Notes under the pieces: generated by a model
Databases searched by the model: none
Told to the model about the DNA's origin: nothing
The model's input: the letters and a program-made list of their open reading frames with translations, nothing else
From: Nocardia salmonicida NBRC 13393
GTDB taxonomy: Bacteria > Actinomycetota > Actinomycetes > Mycobacteriales > Mycobacteriaceae
Assembly: GCF_001613085.1 (NCBI RefSeq)
Contig: NZ_BDBR01000045.1
Span: 18,368-82,367, forward strand
Length of the DNA: 64,000 nucleotides
Direction: 5' to 3'
Translations under genes and position numbers: made by a program
Shown here: positions 25,500 to 34,125 of the stretch, piece by piece
Numbering within the stretch: the first letter of the stretch is position 1
How the letters are laid out: the number at the start of each line of letters is the position of its first letter

Positions 25500-26681
25500 T
25501 CATACGCTCCGGAGATAGCGACCGAAGTGGGGGACCGTGAAGCCGATCGTGCCGCGCTCGGCGGAGTAGATGAGGCCCTTCTTGATCAGGCCGTCACGCG
25601 CGGGGGAGACCGAGGCGGGCTTGCGGCCGAGCTCGGCGGCCACCGCCGACGTGGCGACCGGGGCGTCGTCGCCCGCCAGGTCGGCCATGGCGCGCATGTA
25701 CTCGCGTTCGGCGGGGGTCGCGCGTTCGTAGCGGGAGCCGAAGAAGCCGACCGCCAGTTCCTCTTCGGCCGCGGGGGAAGCCACCGCGACGTCTTCGGCG
25801 GTGATCGGGCTCTCGGGTGCCTGATCCCAGGCGGCTTTGCCGTAGGCCTGGACGAAATACGGGTAGCCGTCAGCTCTTTGATAGAGCGAATCGAGCGCGG
25901 TTTCGGTGAACTTCACCTCCTCGCGTTCGGCGGGCGCGATGAGGGCGAGGTCGGCCGACTGGCGGTCGAGACGATCGATCCGGTGGTAGCTGAAGAGTCG
26001 CTCCGAGTAACTTTTCGAGGCCGAGAGCACCGCGGGGAGATGGGGCAGGCCCGCGCCGACGACGATCAACGGGGCGCCGTCCTGGCTCAGCTCGTGGCAC
26101 GCGCCGCAGATCGCGGACACGTCGGCGGGGCCGAGGTCTTGCATTTCGTCGATGAAAATGCCGATGCCGACCCCGATATCGGCGGCGAGGGCGGCCGCCT
26201 CTTTGAACAGTTCGATCAGATCGATCTCGATATCGCCCGAGTCGGCGCGACCGGTCACGGCGGGCACATCGATACCGGGCTGCCAGCGTTCGCGCATGCC
26301 CTTGTCCGCGGTGGCGCGCAACGCGAAGGCCTTGAGGATGCCGAGGAAATCGTCGACGCGCTCGGGATTGCGGTGCGACATCGCGATCGCGCGCACCGCC
26401 ATATGCAAGGCCGAGGACAGTGGCCTGCGCAGATCCTGGTCGGGCCGTGCCTCGATCTTGCCGGTACCCCAGCCGCGCGAGATGGCGGCGGAGCGAAGTT
26501 GATTGAGCAGCACGGTCTTCCCGACACCGCGCAGACCCGTGAGCATCACGCTGCGTTCCGGTCGGCCGCGGGCGATGCGCTCGAGCACGATGTCGAACGC
26601 CGCGAGTTGTTTGTCGCGCCCGGCCAATTCGGGTGGACGCTGGCCGGCGCCGGGTGCATACGGATTGCGCACGGGGTCCAT
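25500..26681 (-). CDS. AAA ATPase with winged-helix C-terminus (Orc1/Cdc6-like), 393 aa
   Basis: Walker A GLRGVGKT at 49-56 and Walker B IFIDEMQD at 175-182. Sensor and lid regions follow, including RADGYPYFVQAYGKAAW, which is characteristic of the Orc1/Cdc6-related bacterial ATPases. A winged helix is at the end (AVAAELGRKPASVSPARDGLIKKGLIY, then GTIGFTVPHFGRYL). It probably binds DNA or a protein partner in an ATP-dependent way; actual function in actinobacteria is unclear. The ATG at 26681 has no Shine-Dalgarno, so it may be leaderless. It is divergent from the 83-aa gene. Confidence 0.88.
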   Translation of the reverse strand: MDPVRNPYAPGAGQRPPELAGRDKQLAAFDIVLERIARGRPERSVMLTGLRGVGKTVLLNQLRSAAISRGWGTGKIEARPDQDLRRPLSSALHMAVRAIAMSHRNPERVDDFLGILKAFALRATADKGMRERWQPGIDVPAVTGRADSGDIEIDLIELFKEAAALAADIGVGIGIFIDEMQDLGPADVSAICGACHELSQDGAPLIVVGAGLPHLPAVLSASKSYSERLFSYHRIDRLDRQSADLALIAPAEREEVKFTETALDSLYQRADGYPYFVQAYGKAAWDQAPESPITAEDVAVASPAAEEELAVGFFGSRYERATPAEREYMRAMADLAGDDAPVATSAVAAELGRKPASVSPARDGLIKKGLIYSAERGTIGFTVPHFGRYLRSV

Positions 26682-26790
26682 GCCGGATAACCGTAGCGCG
26701 TGGGCACGGGAGAATCTCGGTAACTCTCGGCTGTGTCCTAGATACTGCTAGCGAAACCGAGAACTGCCGTCGAAACCGGAATGGAGCCCG

Positions 26791-27042
26791 ATGTCCTCCG
26801 AACCTCAGACCACCGCGGAGATCGTGGCGAGCTGGCCGCTGCCGCAGGGCGCGCACCTGGCCGACACGATCCGGCGCGGCCTGCTGGCAACGATCGGCGC
26901 GGGCTACGACGACCCGGATCCGCAGGTGGTGGCCGACCTGGCGATCGGGCCGCTGATGATCATGTTGGGCAGGCTGGAGGTCGACCTGGCCGACGCCAGG
27001 ACGCGCATCGACGAACTCGAGCGCGCGCTACGCGATCGGTAA
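26791..27042 (+). CDS. Hypothetical protein with C-terminal coiled coil, 83 aa
   Basis: Begins MSSEPQTTAEIVASWPLPQGAHLADTIRRGLL and ends in an amphipathic helix (LGRLEVDLADARTRIDELERALRDR) likely to dimerise. A TGGAG site lies seven bases before ATG 26791. Divergent from the ATPase gene with a 109-bp gap, which would suit a shared control region. Not a family I can name. Confidence 0.65.
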   Translation: MSSEPQTTAEIVASWPLPQGAHLADTIRRGLLATIGAGYDDPDPQVVADLAIGPLMIMLGRLEVDLADARTRIDELERALRDR

Positions 27043-27309
27043 CGCGCCGCGCGGCGGTGACGATGAAATCGTTACTCGCGCCGACACGCCGGTGCCGTAG
27101 CCCTTGTTCTGGGCTTTTCCGGTCGGAAGAAAACAACTTGCGTGCTTCGCTGGACAGCGCTCATCACAGGCCGTAATCTTCTCGTGACTTAGTGGAGTCT
27201 GTCGGTTCGTCAGAGGAGCGGCGCCACTGGGTCACCGCCGAATAGTCATGATCGCCAAGCGATTCGCGACGAAGCGGCGGGAGAGTAGCAAGATCGGAGA
27301 CTCGTCTCG
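27043..27309 (+). other. Untranslated stretch before the NlpC/P60 gene
   Basis: 267 bp with no convincing gene. A hairpin at 27057-27075 (GTGACGAT and ATCGTTAC, one G-T pair, loop GAA) could end the 83-aa transcript. NlpC/P60 genes in actinobacteria often carry c-di-AMP riboswitch leaders. I looked for the conserved ydaO core and found only partial resemblance near 27220-27245, so none is claimed. Confidence 0.4.
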
Positions 27310-27939
27310 GTGGGTAAACACAGCTTGCAGCGGGATTCTCGACTGCCGAATTCCGTCAAGGGTGCCCTCGTCATGGGCGCGGTGGCCGCTACAACCGGTG
27401 CGATGCCCGCGATTTCGCAGGCCGCCACGATCAACATCCCCGGTCTGGGTAACTTCGATCTGCCGCCAGAGCTCGAGCAGCCGGCGCAGCAGGTCGAGAA
27501 GCAGCTGCAGGCGATGGTCGCCCCTCAGGGCCAGGCCGCACCGCAGCTCCCCAGCGTGAACTTCGACAACCCGTTCTCCCAGCCGCAGCAGCAGACCGCA
27601 GGCAACGTCGCCCTCGACGCCGCTCGCGGCAAGCTGGGCGCCCAGTACAACTGGGGTGCCGCGGGCCCGCAGAGCTTCGACTGCTCCGGCCTCGTGCAGT
27701 GGGCATACCGCCAGGCCGGTGTCGAACTGCCGCGCACCAGCTTCGAGCAGTCGCACGTCGGCGCTCCCGTCTCGTTCGACAACCTGCAGGCCGGTGACAT
27801 CGTCATCACCAACGGTGGCGGCCACGTCGGTATCTATGCGGGCAACGGTCAGCTCCTCAACGCCGTGCAGTCGGGCACCCCGGTGTCCTACACCCACCTC
27901 AGCGCAGACGACGTCGTCACGGCTCGCCGTATCGTCTAA
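27310..27939 (+). CDS. Secreted NlpC/P60 cell-wall endopeptidase, 209 aa
   Basis: The N-terminal signal peptide is basic, then GALVMGAVAATTGAMPAISQA, with cleavage expected near residue 39. A Gln/Pro-rich linker (about 55-97) leads to a C40 peptidase domain with the catalytic Cys125 in SFDCSGLVQWAY and His172 in GGGHVGIYAG. It would hydrolyse D-Glu-mDAP bonds in peptidoglycan, like mycobacterial RipA/RipB-type enzymes, but has no N-terminal coiled coil. GTG start at 27310. The S4 gene begins three bases after its stop, so the two are probably co-transcribed. Confidence 0.93.
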   Translation: MGKHSLQRDSRLPNSVKGALVMGAVAATTGAMPAISQAATINIPGLGNFDLPPELEQPAQQVEKQLQAMVAPQGQAAPQLPSVNFDNPFSQPQQQTAGNVALDAARGKLGAQYNWGAAGPQSFDCSGLVQWAYRQAGVELPRTSFEQSHVGAPVSFDNLQAGDIVITNGGGHVGIYAGNGQLLNAVQSGTPVSYTHLSADDVVTARRIV

Positions 27940-27942
27940 GGG

Positions 27943-28329
27943 GTGACCCCCCAGCACTCCGAGACCCAGGCCCGCGTCGACGCGTGGACCTGGGCAGTGC
28001 GCCTGTTCAAAACACGCTCGGCCGCGGCAGAAGCTTGCCGCGCCGGGCATGTGCGCGTTAATGGGGTAACGGCGAAACCGGCGCTGACCGTCCGCCCGGG
28101 TGACGAGATCAGAGTCCGTCATGCCGGCCTCGAGCGCATCGTCGTCGTCGAGCGGATCATCCACAAGCGCGTCGGTCCGCCCGTCGCCGCCCAGTGCCTG
28201 ATCGATCGCAGCCCGCCGCCGCCTCCGAAAGAGGTCCTCGCCACCCTGCCGCAGCGCGAGCGTGGTGCGGGTCGGCCCACGAAACGTGAACGACGCGAAA
28301 CAGATCGGTTGATGGGCCGCACCGACTAG
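27943..28329 (+). CDS. S4-domain RNA-binding protein (Hsp15-like), 128 aa
   Basis: An S4 alpha-L motif spans residues 9-60 (VDAWTWAVRLFKTRSAAAEACRAG, HVRVNGVTAKPALTVRPGDEI). A basic tail follows (GAGRPTKRERRETDRLMG), the arrangement of heat-shock protein 15, which binds stalled 50S-nascent chain complexes. GTG start at 27943 directly behind the peptidase stop. Binding partner inferred from family only. Confidence 0.92.
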   Translation: MTPQHSETQARVDAWTWAVRLFKTRSAAAEACRAGHVRVNGVTAKPALTVRPGDEIRVRHAGLERIVVVERIIHKRVGPPVAAQCLIDRSPPPPPKEVLATLPQRERGAGRPTKRERRETDRLMGRTD

Positions 28330-28370
28330 ACGCCGAATGTCATCGGGCGTCGGCCGCTGACAACAGCGGC
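28329..28370 (+). terminator. Two consecutive hairpins after the S4 gene
   Basis: GACGCC/GGCGTC (28329-28351) and GCCGCTG/CAGCGGC with loop ACAA (28353-28370). The second is compact enough to act as a terminator. Confidence 0.5.
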
Positions 28371-28420
28371 TCGACCTGGCCCGGTGGTCGGGGTGTGGGC
28401 GATCGCCTACGGTGGCACAT

Positions 28421-29362
28421 ATGGGTGAGCGCACGACGATGTTATCGACTGTTCTCGCTTGCTGGGTCGCTGTCGTCACCACGGGTCCACGGCTGCTCTG
28501 GCCGCGCGGCGCCGACACCGCATTTCTCGACGGGCTGGAGTGCGTTCCCGTCCCTCCCGCGCACAACACCGTAGGTCTGACCGCGCTCGTGCAGGCGGAG
28601 CTGTCCGCGCCGACGGCGATCGTCGTCGAGGGTGTGCGGACCCTGCGGTCCACGCAGCTGACCATGTCGACGTTCCTGATCCGCCACCCGGAGGCCACCT
28701 TCCTGGTCGACCCGGCGATCTGCGCGGGCGTGCACCAGCGAGTGCTTCCCGAGTTGCCCTTTCCGGTGCCGCTGCTGGTCGCCCCCGACAGCCCGGTGCA
28801 CGGGCTGAGCGAGGTACTGGCCGCCCACGACCTCACCGGCAACGACATCGACTTCGTGCTGCCGACACATCTGCACTGGGACCACGTCGCGGGGCTGTAC
28901 GAACTGCCCGGCCTGGTCCCGATCCGCGTGCCCGATATCGAGTACCGGTGGGCCATGGCCGGTGCGCAGGTGCCGCTCGGCGTCGCCCGAGGGCCGCTGC
29001 GCGGGCGCGCCTTCGACCTCTACGAACTCGACGGGCCGCCGGTTCTGACCTTCGCCCGTAGTCACGACCTGTTCGGCGACGGCTCCGTCCTGATCGTCGA
29101 CCTGGCAGGCCATACCCCCGGCAGTGTCGGCATCCTGCTCGCCGTGGACGACGGCTCCCGCGTCCTGCTCGCGGGCGACGCGGTCTGGAGCACCCTGCAG
29201 ATCGACCTCATCCGGGAGAAGGCTCCGCTCCTGGGCGAACTACTCGACGCCAACCGCGACCGGGCCTTCGAAACCATTCATCGACTGCATGCCCTCCCGG
29301 CCGATATCGAAGTGATCCCCGGCCACGACCGCGCCGCTGTCATGGCGAGAGCGCCGCACTGA
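28421..29362 (+). CDS. MBL-fold metallo-hydrolase, 313 aa
   Basis: The metal-binding motif THLHWDH is at 149-155, with later ligands DLAGHTPGSVG, LLAGDAVW and VIPGHD, giving a complete dinuclear zinc site of the lactonase/hydrolase-like MBL group. The N-terminus (MLSTVLACWVAVVTTGPRLLW) is hydrophobic and may anchor or export the protein. Start taken as ATG 28421; GTG 28412 and ATG 28439 are alternatives. Substrate unknown. Confidence 0.88.
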   Translation: MGERTTMLSTVLACWVAVVTTGPRLLWPRGADTAFLDGLECVPVPPAHNTVGLTALVQAELSAPTAIVVEGVRTLRSTQLTMSTFLIRHPEATFLVDPAICAGVHQRVLPELPFPVPLLVAPDSPVHGLSEVLAAHDLTGNDIDFVLPTHLHWDHVAGLYELPGLVPIRVPDIEYRWAMAGAQVPLGVARGPLRGRAFDLYELDGPPVLTFARSHDLFGDGSVLIVDLAGHTPGSVGILLAVDDGSRVLLAGDAVWSTLQIDLIREKAPLLGELLDANRDRAFETIHRLHALPADIEVIPGHDRAAVMARAPH

Positions 29363-29398
29363 CCCGCGTAACGCATCCGGAAGCGGTGGATCGATCCG

Positions 29399-29964
29399 TC
29401 AGGCGGCGAGACCGGCGGAAACGCTGGAATACCGAGGACTCCAACCCAATTCGTCGTTGGCCAGCCGGCTCGAGATCCGCATCGAGGTATCCGACATGAG
29501 CGCGCCGATATAGGGCACGGCCAGTCGGATCATCCACGCGGGCAAGCGGATCGGGCGCGGAGTCCGGTGGCTGCGGGCGACCTCCGCGAAGAACTCCTGC
29601 CAGGTGATCGGATTGTCGTCGGCGATGTTGTAGGCGCGGCCGGGTGCACCGCGTTCGAGTGCGGCGACGGTCGCGGCGGCCGCGTCCTCGACATGGACCC
29701 AGGTGTTGACGCCAGTTGCATCTTCGCATCGCGCAAGGCGGTGGCCTGATGGATCACGGCGTCGGCGCGCAGACCGTCGACAGCGCGCAGGAGTGCCTCG
29801 CGGTCGAGCACATCGGCGGTGATCGGGGCGGCGCCGAGCTCGCGCACGAGCGGGTTCGCGTTCGGAGTGCGGACGAGCGCGGAAACTTTGTGCCCGTTCG
29901 CGGTCAGCGCGCGGATCAGGGGACGGCCGATGGCGCCGGTGGCACCTGCGAGCAGAACCTGCAT
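29399..29964 (-). pseudogene. Broken NAD-dependent epimerase/dehydratase (SDR) gene
   Basis: Reading from ATG 29964, the first 85 codons are a normal extended-SDR N-terminus: VLLAGATGAIGRPLIRAL, then AVIHQATALRDAKMQLA. The frame then shifts near 29715, and the next frame reads GVNTWVHVEDAAAATVAALERGAPGRAYNIADDNP to a stop at 29399. In intact relatives about 80-100 residues, including the catalytic YxxxK region, separate these two motifs. An internal deletion of a few hundred bases with a frame change best explains this. A sequencing error alone would not remove the missing segment. Confidence 0.8.
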
Positions 29965-30126
29965 GATCGTTCCTTCCGGCTGAGTGGAGGTTTTCCTACT
30001 TCCTGGACGGGGTAACGCCAGTGATTGTGACGGCCTGTGATCGGCTTCACGGCACGCGGGAACGACCGTGCTGGTTGGGTGATGTCCCGGCGGGTCCGCG
30101 GCGTGTCGGTGTGTATCGTGCGGCTC

Positions 30127-32499
30127 ATGCGAGTCGACGGTCGGGAGATCCCGGTCACGGGGAAACTCCTGCAACCGCTGATCCGGCGTACCAGTGACAT
30201 CGTCCGGGTGGTGCTGGCGGGGATAGGTGTAGCCGTGGTGGTCGCGGGCTCGCTGATCACCCGGCCGGAGTGGCTGGCGCTGGAACGCTCGGTCGCCAAG
30301 ATCGTGGACTTCCTCAGCCAGGACCAGGCGACCATGGTCTACCTGATCTACGGAATGCTCATCCTGGCACTGCCGTTCGCCATCTTCATCGAACTCGTGT
30401 TGCGCAGGCAGTGGAAGCTGCTGGCCGGGTACGGGGCGGCGGGCCTGTTCGCGGTGCTCGCCCTGTCGATCACCGGCGCGGGCATCTCCACGCCGAAATG
30501 GCACATGCCGATCCCTGACCGCTTCGACACCTTCCTTTCCCAGTTCCTCGACGATCCACGCTGGATCGCGATGCTCGCGGCCATGCTCACCGTGTCGAGC
30601 CCGTGGCTGCCGGTGCGGCCCCGGCGCTGGATGTGGTTTCTGCTGTTGATGTTCGCGCCGATCCACCTGGTGGTGAGCTCGGTGGTGCCCGCGCGGGCGA
30701 TGCTCGGCTTGGCGGTCGGCTGGCTGGTCGGCGCGGTGATCGTCTGGCTGGTCGGCACGCCCGCGCTCGAGGTGCCCCTCGACGCCGCGGTCCGGGTGCT
30801 CGCCGGGCGGGGGCACACCGTGAAAGCCTTCCGGGTGGACCGGCCGGCCGGGCGCGGACCGTTGCTGCTCGCCACCGAGGTCGACGGGCCCGAAGACGAG
30901 ATCGTCGTCGAGCTGTACGGCATGAACCAGCGCAGCTTCGGCGCGATCCGGCAGGTGTGGCGCTGGATCACCTTCCGCTCCAGCGAGACCGCGCCGCTGC
31001 ACGGATCGATGCACCGTGCGGTGGAACATCGGGCGCTGCTCGGCATCGCGATCGGTGACCTCGGGATGGCCGACAGCCATCAGGTCGTGGTGGCGGGCCT
31101 GAGTCGCGGCTGGATGCTGTACGCGCACACCATGCCTCGCGGTACGCCGATCGCGACCTTGTCGGCGCAGGTGCTGCCCGGGGTGTGGCGTTCGCTGCTT
31201 CGCCTGCACGACAACCAGATCAGCCTCGGCGATCTGCAACCCGACTTCGTGCGAGTCAGCCAGGGCGACACCCTGTTCGGCGGTTTCGCCGCCGCCGAAT
31301 TCGGTTCGGCCGAGTCGCAACGTCAGACCGACATCGCCCAGTTGCTGGTGACCACCACCTCGCTCTACGGCAAACACGAGGCGGTCTCGGCGGCGATCGA
31401 GGCACTCGGCGAGGACAAGGTCGCCGTCGCGGCCCGGCGCCTGACGAAATCGGCCATGTCGATCGGCATCCGAAAGTCGGTACCGCAGTGGACCAAAGTG
31501 ATGTCCACCGCCCGTGAGGAGGTGCGCAGGCAAACCGGTCACGACCGCATCCAGTCCGAGCAGATCACCCGTTTCTCCCGTAACCAGCTCATCCAGCTCG
31601 TCCTGCTGGTCGCTCTGGTCTACGTGGCGTATCCGTTCTTCAGCCAGGTGCCGACGTTCTTCAGTCAGCTGCGCACGCTCAACTGGTGGTGGGCGCTCGC
31701 GGGTCTGGCCGTGTCGGGGTTGACCTACGTCGGCGCCGCCGCCGCGCTCGGTGCCTGTGCGGACGGCCTGATCAAGATGCGCTACCTGCTCGTGGAGCAG
31801 CTGGCCAACACCTTCGTGGCGACGACCACCCCCGCCGGTGTCGGCGGGTTGGCGCTGAGCGTGCGGTTCCTGCAGAAGGCGGGCATGTCCACGCTGCGGG
31901 CTACGGCCGCGGTGGCGATGCAGCAGTCGATGCAGGTGCTCACCCACCTGGTGCTGCTCGTGGTGTTCAGCGTGGTGGCCGGAACATCGAGCAACCTGGC
32001 CCACATCGTGCCCGACGCGACGGTGCTGTATCTGGCGGCGGGCGTGGGTGTGGGGCTGATCGGCGCGTTCATGTTCGTGCCGACGCTGCGTCGCTGGGTG
32101 AATCATTCGGTGCGCCCGCAGGTCAAGGAAGTGTTCGGCGAACTCGTCGACCTCGCGAAGGACCCGAAGCGATTCGTGGTCATCGTCGGCGGCTGCGGCA
32201 TGATCACCCTCGGGCAGGCGCTGGCGCTGTGGACGAGCGTCGAAGCCTTCGGTGGTGGCACGGATTTCGTGGCCGTCACCATCGTCACCATGATCGGCGG
32301 CACGCTGGCCTCGGCCGCGCCGACCCCCGGTGGCGTCGGCGCGGTCGAGGCGGCGCTGATCGGTGGTCTCGCGGCCTTCGGCGTCCCGGCCGAGATCGCG
32401 GTCCCCGCCGTACTGCTCTACCGCGTACTGACCTGCTGGATCCCGGTCGGTCTGGGCTGGCCGGTGATGGGTTGGCTCGACAAGAAGGACATGATCTAG
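30127..32499 (+). CDS. Membrane protein with kinase-like middle and C-terminal flippase (UPF0104/LPG synthase TM) domain, 790 aa
   Basis: Three regions are visible. Several N-terminal helices (VVLAGIGVAVVVAGSLI, FLLLMFAPIHLVVSSVV) span about 20-220. A soluble middle (about 235-480) has GHTVKAFRVDRPAGRGPLLLATEVDG and HRAVEHRALLGIAIGD, reminiscent of a degenerate kinase-like fold. The C-terminal multi-helix module (about 500-790) has ANTFVATTTPAGVGGLALSVRFL and ASAAPTPGGVGAVEAALIGGL, the signature repeats of the UPF0104/TIGR00374 flippase family. It may move a lipid intermediate across the membrane. ATG 30127 preferred; an in-frame ATG at 30037 is possible. The stop shares CTAG with the convergent lipoprotein gene. 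Confidence 0.87.
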   Translation: MRVDGREIPVTGKLLQPLIRRTSDIVRVVLAGIGVAVVVAGSLITRPEWLALERSVAKIVDFLSQDQATMVYLIYGMLILALPFAIFIELVLRRQWKLLAGYGAAGLFAVLALSITGAGISTPKWHMPIPDRFDTFLSQFLDDPRWIAMLAAMLTVSSPWLPVRPRRWMWFLLLMFAPIHLVVSSVVPARAMLGLAVGWLVGAVIVWLVGTPALEVPLDAAVRVLAGRGHTVKAFRVDRPAGRGPLLLATEVDGPEDEIVVELYGMNQRSFGAIRQVWRWITFRSSETAPLHGSMHRAVEHRALLGIAIGDLGMADSHQVVVAGLSRGWMLYAHTMPRGTPIATLSAQVLPGVWRSLLRLHDNQISLGDLQPDFVRVSQGDTLFGGFAAAEFGSAESQRQTDIAQLLVTTTSLYGKHEAVSAAIEALGEDKVAVAARRLTKSAMSIGIRKSVPQWTKVMSTAREEVRRQTGHDRIQSEQITRFSRNQLIQLVLLVALVYVAYPFFSQVPTFFSQLRTLNWWWALAGLAVSGLTYVGAAAALGACADGLIKMRYLLVEQLANTFVATTTPAGVGGLALSVRFLQKAGMSTLRATAAVAMQQSMQVLTHLVLLVVFSVVAGTSSNLAHIVPDATVLYLAAGVGVGLIGAFMFVPTLRRWVNHSVRPQVKEVFGELVDLAKDPKRFVVIVGGCGMITLGQALALWTSVEAFGGGTDFVAVTIVTMIGGTLASAAPTPGGVGAVEAALIGGLAAFGVPAEIAVPAVLLYRVLTCWIPVGLGWPVMGWLDKKDMI

Positions 32500-33044
32500 T
32501 TCGCGCGCAACGCGATCACGAGGCCGTCCTTCGAACACACCTGCGGGACCTGGGTATCGGGCTGGGAATTGCACTGCCAGCCTTCGACGACGACCGAATC
32601 GGACGGGGCGATCGTGGTGACGTAGGTGGTGGCCACGTTGATCGCCTCGGTGCAACCGGGACGGCCGTCGGCGGTGCCGATCGCGATCACGGTGCGGGTG
32701 GCGCCGCCCGCGTCGGTGACCGGTCCGCAGTTCACGTCGTCGATGACGGGCGGCGGAACGGGCGGGACGCTGCTGGTGGTCGTTACCGGGGGCATGGCCG
32801 GGTCGACCGTGCGGACCGGGCTCGGGGCGGGTTGCGGTGGATGGGTCGGACTCGGCGGTGGCAGCGGGGCGGCCGAGCTACCGGTCAGCTTCGTCGCGGT
32901 GGTGGCCGCGGCGGAGGTCGTCGGCGTCGCGGTGGTGCTCGACGCGTGCGCTGAGTGATCCTCCTCGTTCTTGCTGCAGCCGGACAAGCCTGCGATCACG
33001 GCGAGTGCGGCAACCGCGCTCGCGGCGAGCCGAGTTGTTCTCAC
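32496..33044 (-). CDS. Pro/Thr-rich lipoprotein, 182 aa
   Basis: Signal peptide RLAASAVAALAVIAGLSGC ends in a lipobox with Cys22. A long Ser/Thr/Pro-rich stretch (about 30-100) precedes a small C-terminal domain with four cysteines (VNCGPVTDAGG, RPGCTEAINV, GWQCNSQPD, QVCSKDG) that probably form disulfides. GTG 33044 follows GGAGGAATT. The domain resembles small secreted mycobacterial proteins of unknown role. The stop codon overlaps that of the flippase gene on the other strand. Confidence 0.85.
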   Translation of the reverse strand: MRTTRLAASAVAALAVIAGLSGCSKNEEDHSAHASSTTATPTTSAAATTATKLTGSSAAPLPPPSPTHPPQPAPSPVRTVDPAMPPVTTTSSVPPVPPPVIDDVNCGPVTDAGGATRTVIAIGTADGRPGCTEAINVATTYVTTIAPSDSVVVEGWQCNSQPDTQVPQVCSKDGLVIALRAN

Positions 33045-33342
33045 AATTCCTCCCAAGATGTTTAGCTGCCCTGTTGCCTGCGTATTCAATCACGGTGTCG
33101 CACAGTGCTGTCTGATCCAGCGGCGTGCGTTGCCTGGCGAACGATCTGCGGTTCAGGCATCGCCTGCCTCGGTATCGGCCGGGTTGCCCACCGCTTGCCG
33201 AACAAGCTGTTCGGTCGGTTCCAGGCAATGAACAGCTGGGTGACGTGAACCGCCCCCACAGCGCAGGCGGGTGGGTGCGGGGTCGGGTTCCAGCGCCTAA
33301 ACTGTCTGGGACGTAGCCGGATGATGACCGAAAGGTGTTTCG
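33045..33342. other. Intergenic region upstream of GntR regulator
   Basis: About 300 bp between two divergent genes. No gene supported. A TAAACT hexamer at 33297-33302 is a plausible -10 for the GntR gene. No clear GntR palindrome was found. Confidence 0.4.
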
Positions 33343-34116
33343 ATGGGATCCCGGACGGTGGTCGCCGACGTTGCCGATGAGTTGGCGCGCCGGGTAGCCA
33401 CCGGCGAGTACCGCCCCGGCCAGCTGATGCCGTCGGTGCGTCAGGTCGCCGACGAGTTCGGGATGAACCGCGCCACCGCCCAGCTCATCCTCGGCAGGCT
33501 CGAGTCCTACGGATTCGTCGAGGCCAGGCGCGGGAAGGGATTCACCATCCGCGATGTGCGGGTGGAGGGCGGCATGGACGTCTACCGGCACCTGTTCCGG
33601 TTCTCGATCACCGCGCCCGCGGTCGCCGCCGAGATGTTCACCGACATCGTCGAGGTGGAGCGCGGGATCGTCGGCGAGGCGTTGCTCGCCTACACCGCGG
33701 GGGAGAAGGTGCTCGATCCGGCCGAGCTCGCCGCCGCCGTCGACGAGTTGGAGGCGATGGCGCGCCACGCCGTGCCCGACCACGCGCGCATCATCGCCGC
33801 CGAGATCGCGTTGGTGCGCAAGCTCCTCGGCGTGCTCGAGATGAGTATGCAACGCGCGGTGCTGAATTCGATCGCCGATATGGTCGTGGAAGTGCCGGAG
33901 GCGATCGCCGCCTATTTCGCGGTCGCCCCCGATCTGCACGTACTCGTCTGGCGCGCGCTGCTCGCGGTATGGGACGCCGACTCCCCGCCGAGCGAGGCGC
34001 AACTCGCGCTGTTCGAGGACCTGTTCGCGCTGTACCACGAGAAGGTGATCGCCCGCTTCGGCCAGCTCGTCGGCGAGACGCCGATCCACACGGTGCCACT
34101 GAGCTCGGCCGTTTGA
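33343..34116 (+). CDS. GntR-family transcriptional regulator (FadR-like), 257 aa
   Basis: The N-terminal winged helix (VADVADELARRVATGEYRPGQLMPSVRQVADEFGMNRATAQLILGRLESYGFVEARRGKGFTI in pieces) covers residues 6-70. The C-terminal 180 residues are helical, like FadR-type effector domains, but lack an obvious FCD metal triad. AAAGG precedes ATG 33343. It converges on the ThrE exporter gene 9 bp away. Ligand and targets unknown; regulation of itself or the divergent lipoprotein gene is possible. Confidence 0.9.
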   Translation: MGSRTVVADVADELARRVATGEYRPGQLMPSVRQVADEFGMNRATAQLILGRLESYGFVEARRGKGFTIRDVRVEGGMDVYRHLFRFSITAPAVAAEMFTDIVEVERGIVGEALLAYTAGEKVLDPAELAAAVDELEAMARHAVPDHARIIAAEIALVRKLLGVLEMSMQRAVLNSIADMVVEVPEAIAAYFAVAPDLHVLVWRALLAVWDADSPPSEAQLALFEDLFALYHEKVIARFGQLVGETPIHTVPLSSAV

Positions 34117-34125
34117 ACCGAACGG

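Noticed and set aside
27177..27309. c-di-AMP (ydaO) riboswitch before the NlpC/P60 gene
   Set aside because: The genomic context suits it, but I could not align the conserved core. A covariance-model search would decide.
29530..32655. A 1041-codon minus-strand open frame
   Set aside because: It is antisense to the flippase gene; the His/Arg/Asp/Gln-rich translation is typical of a GC-rich shadow frame. Only its last part is the start of the broken epimerase gene.
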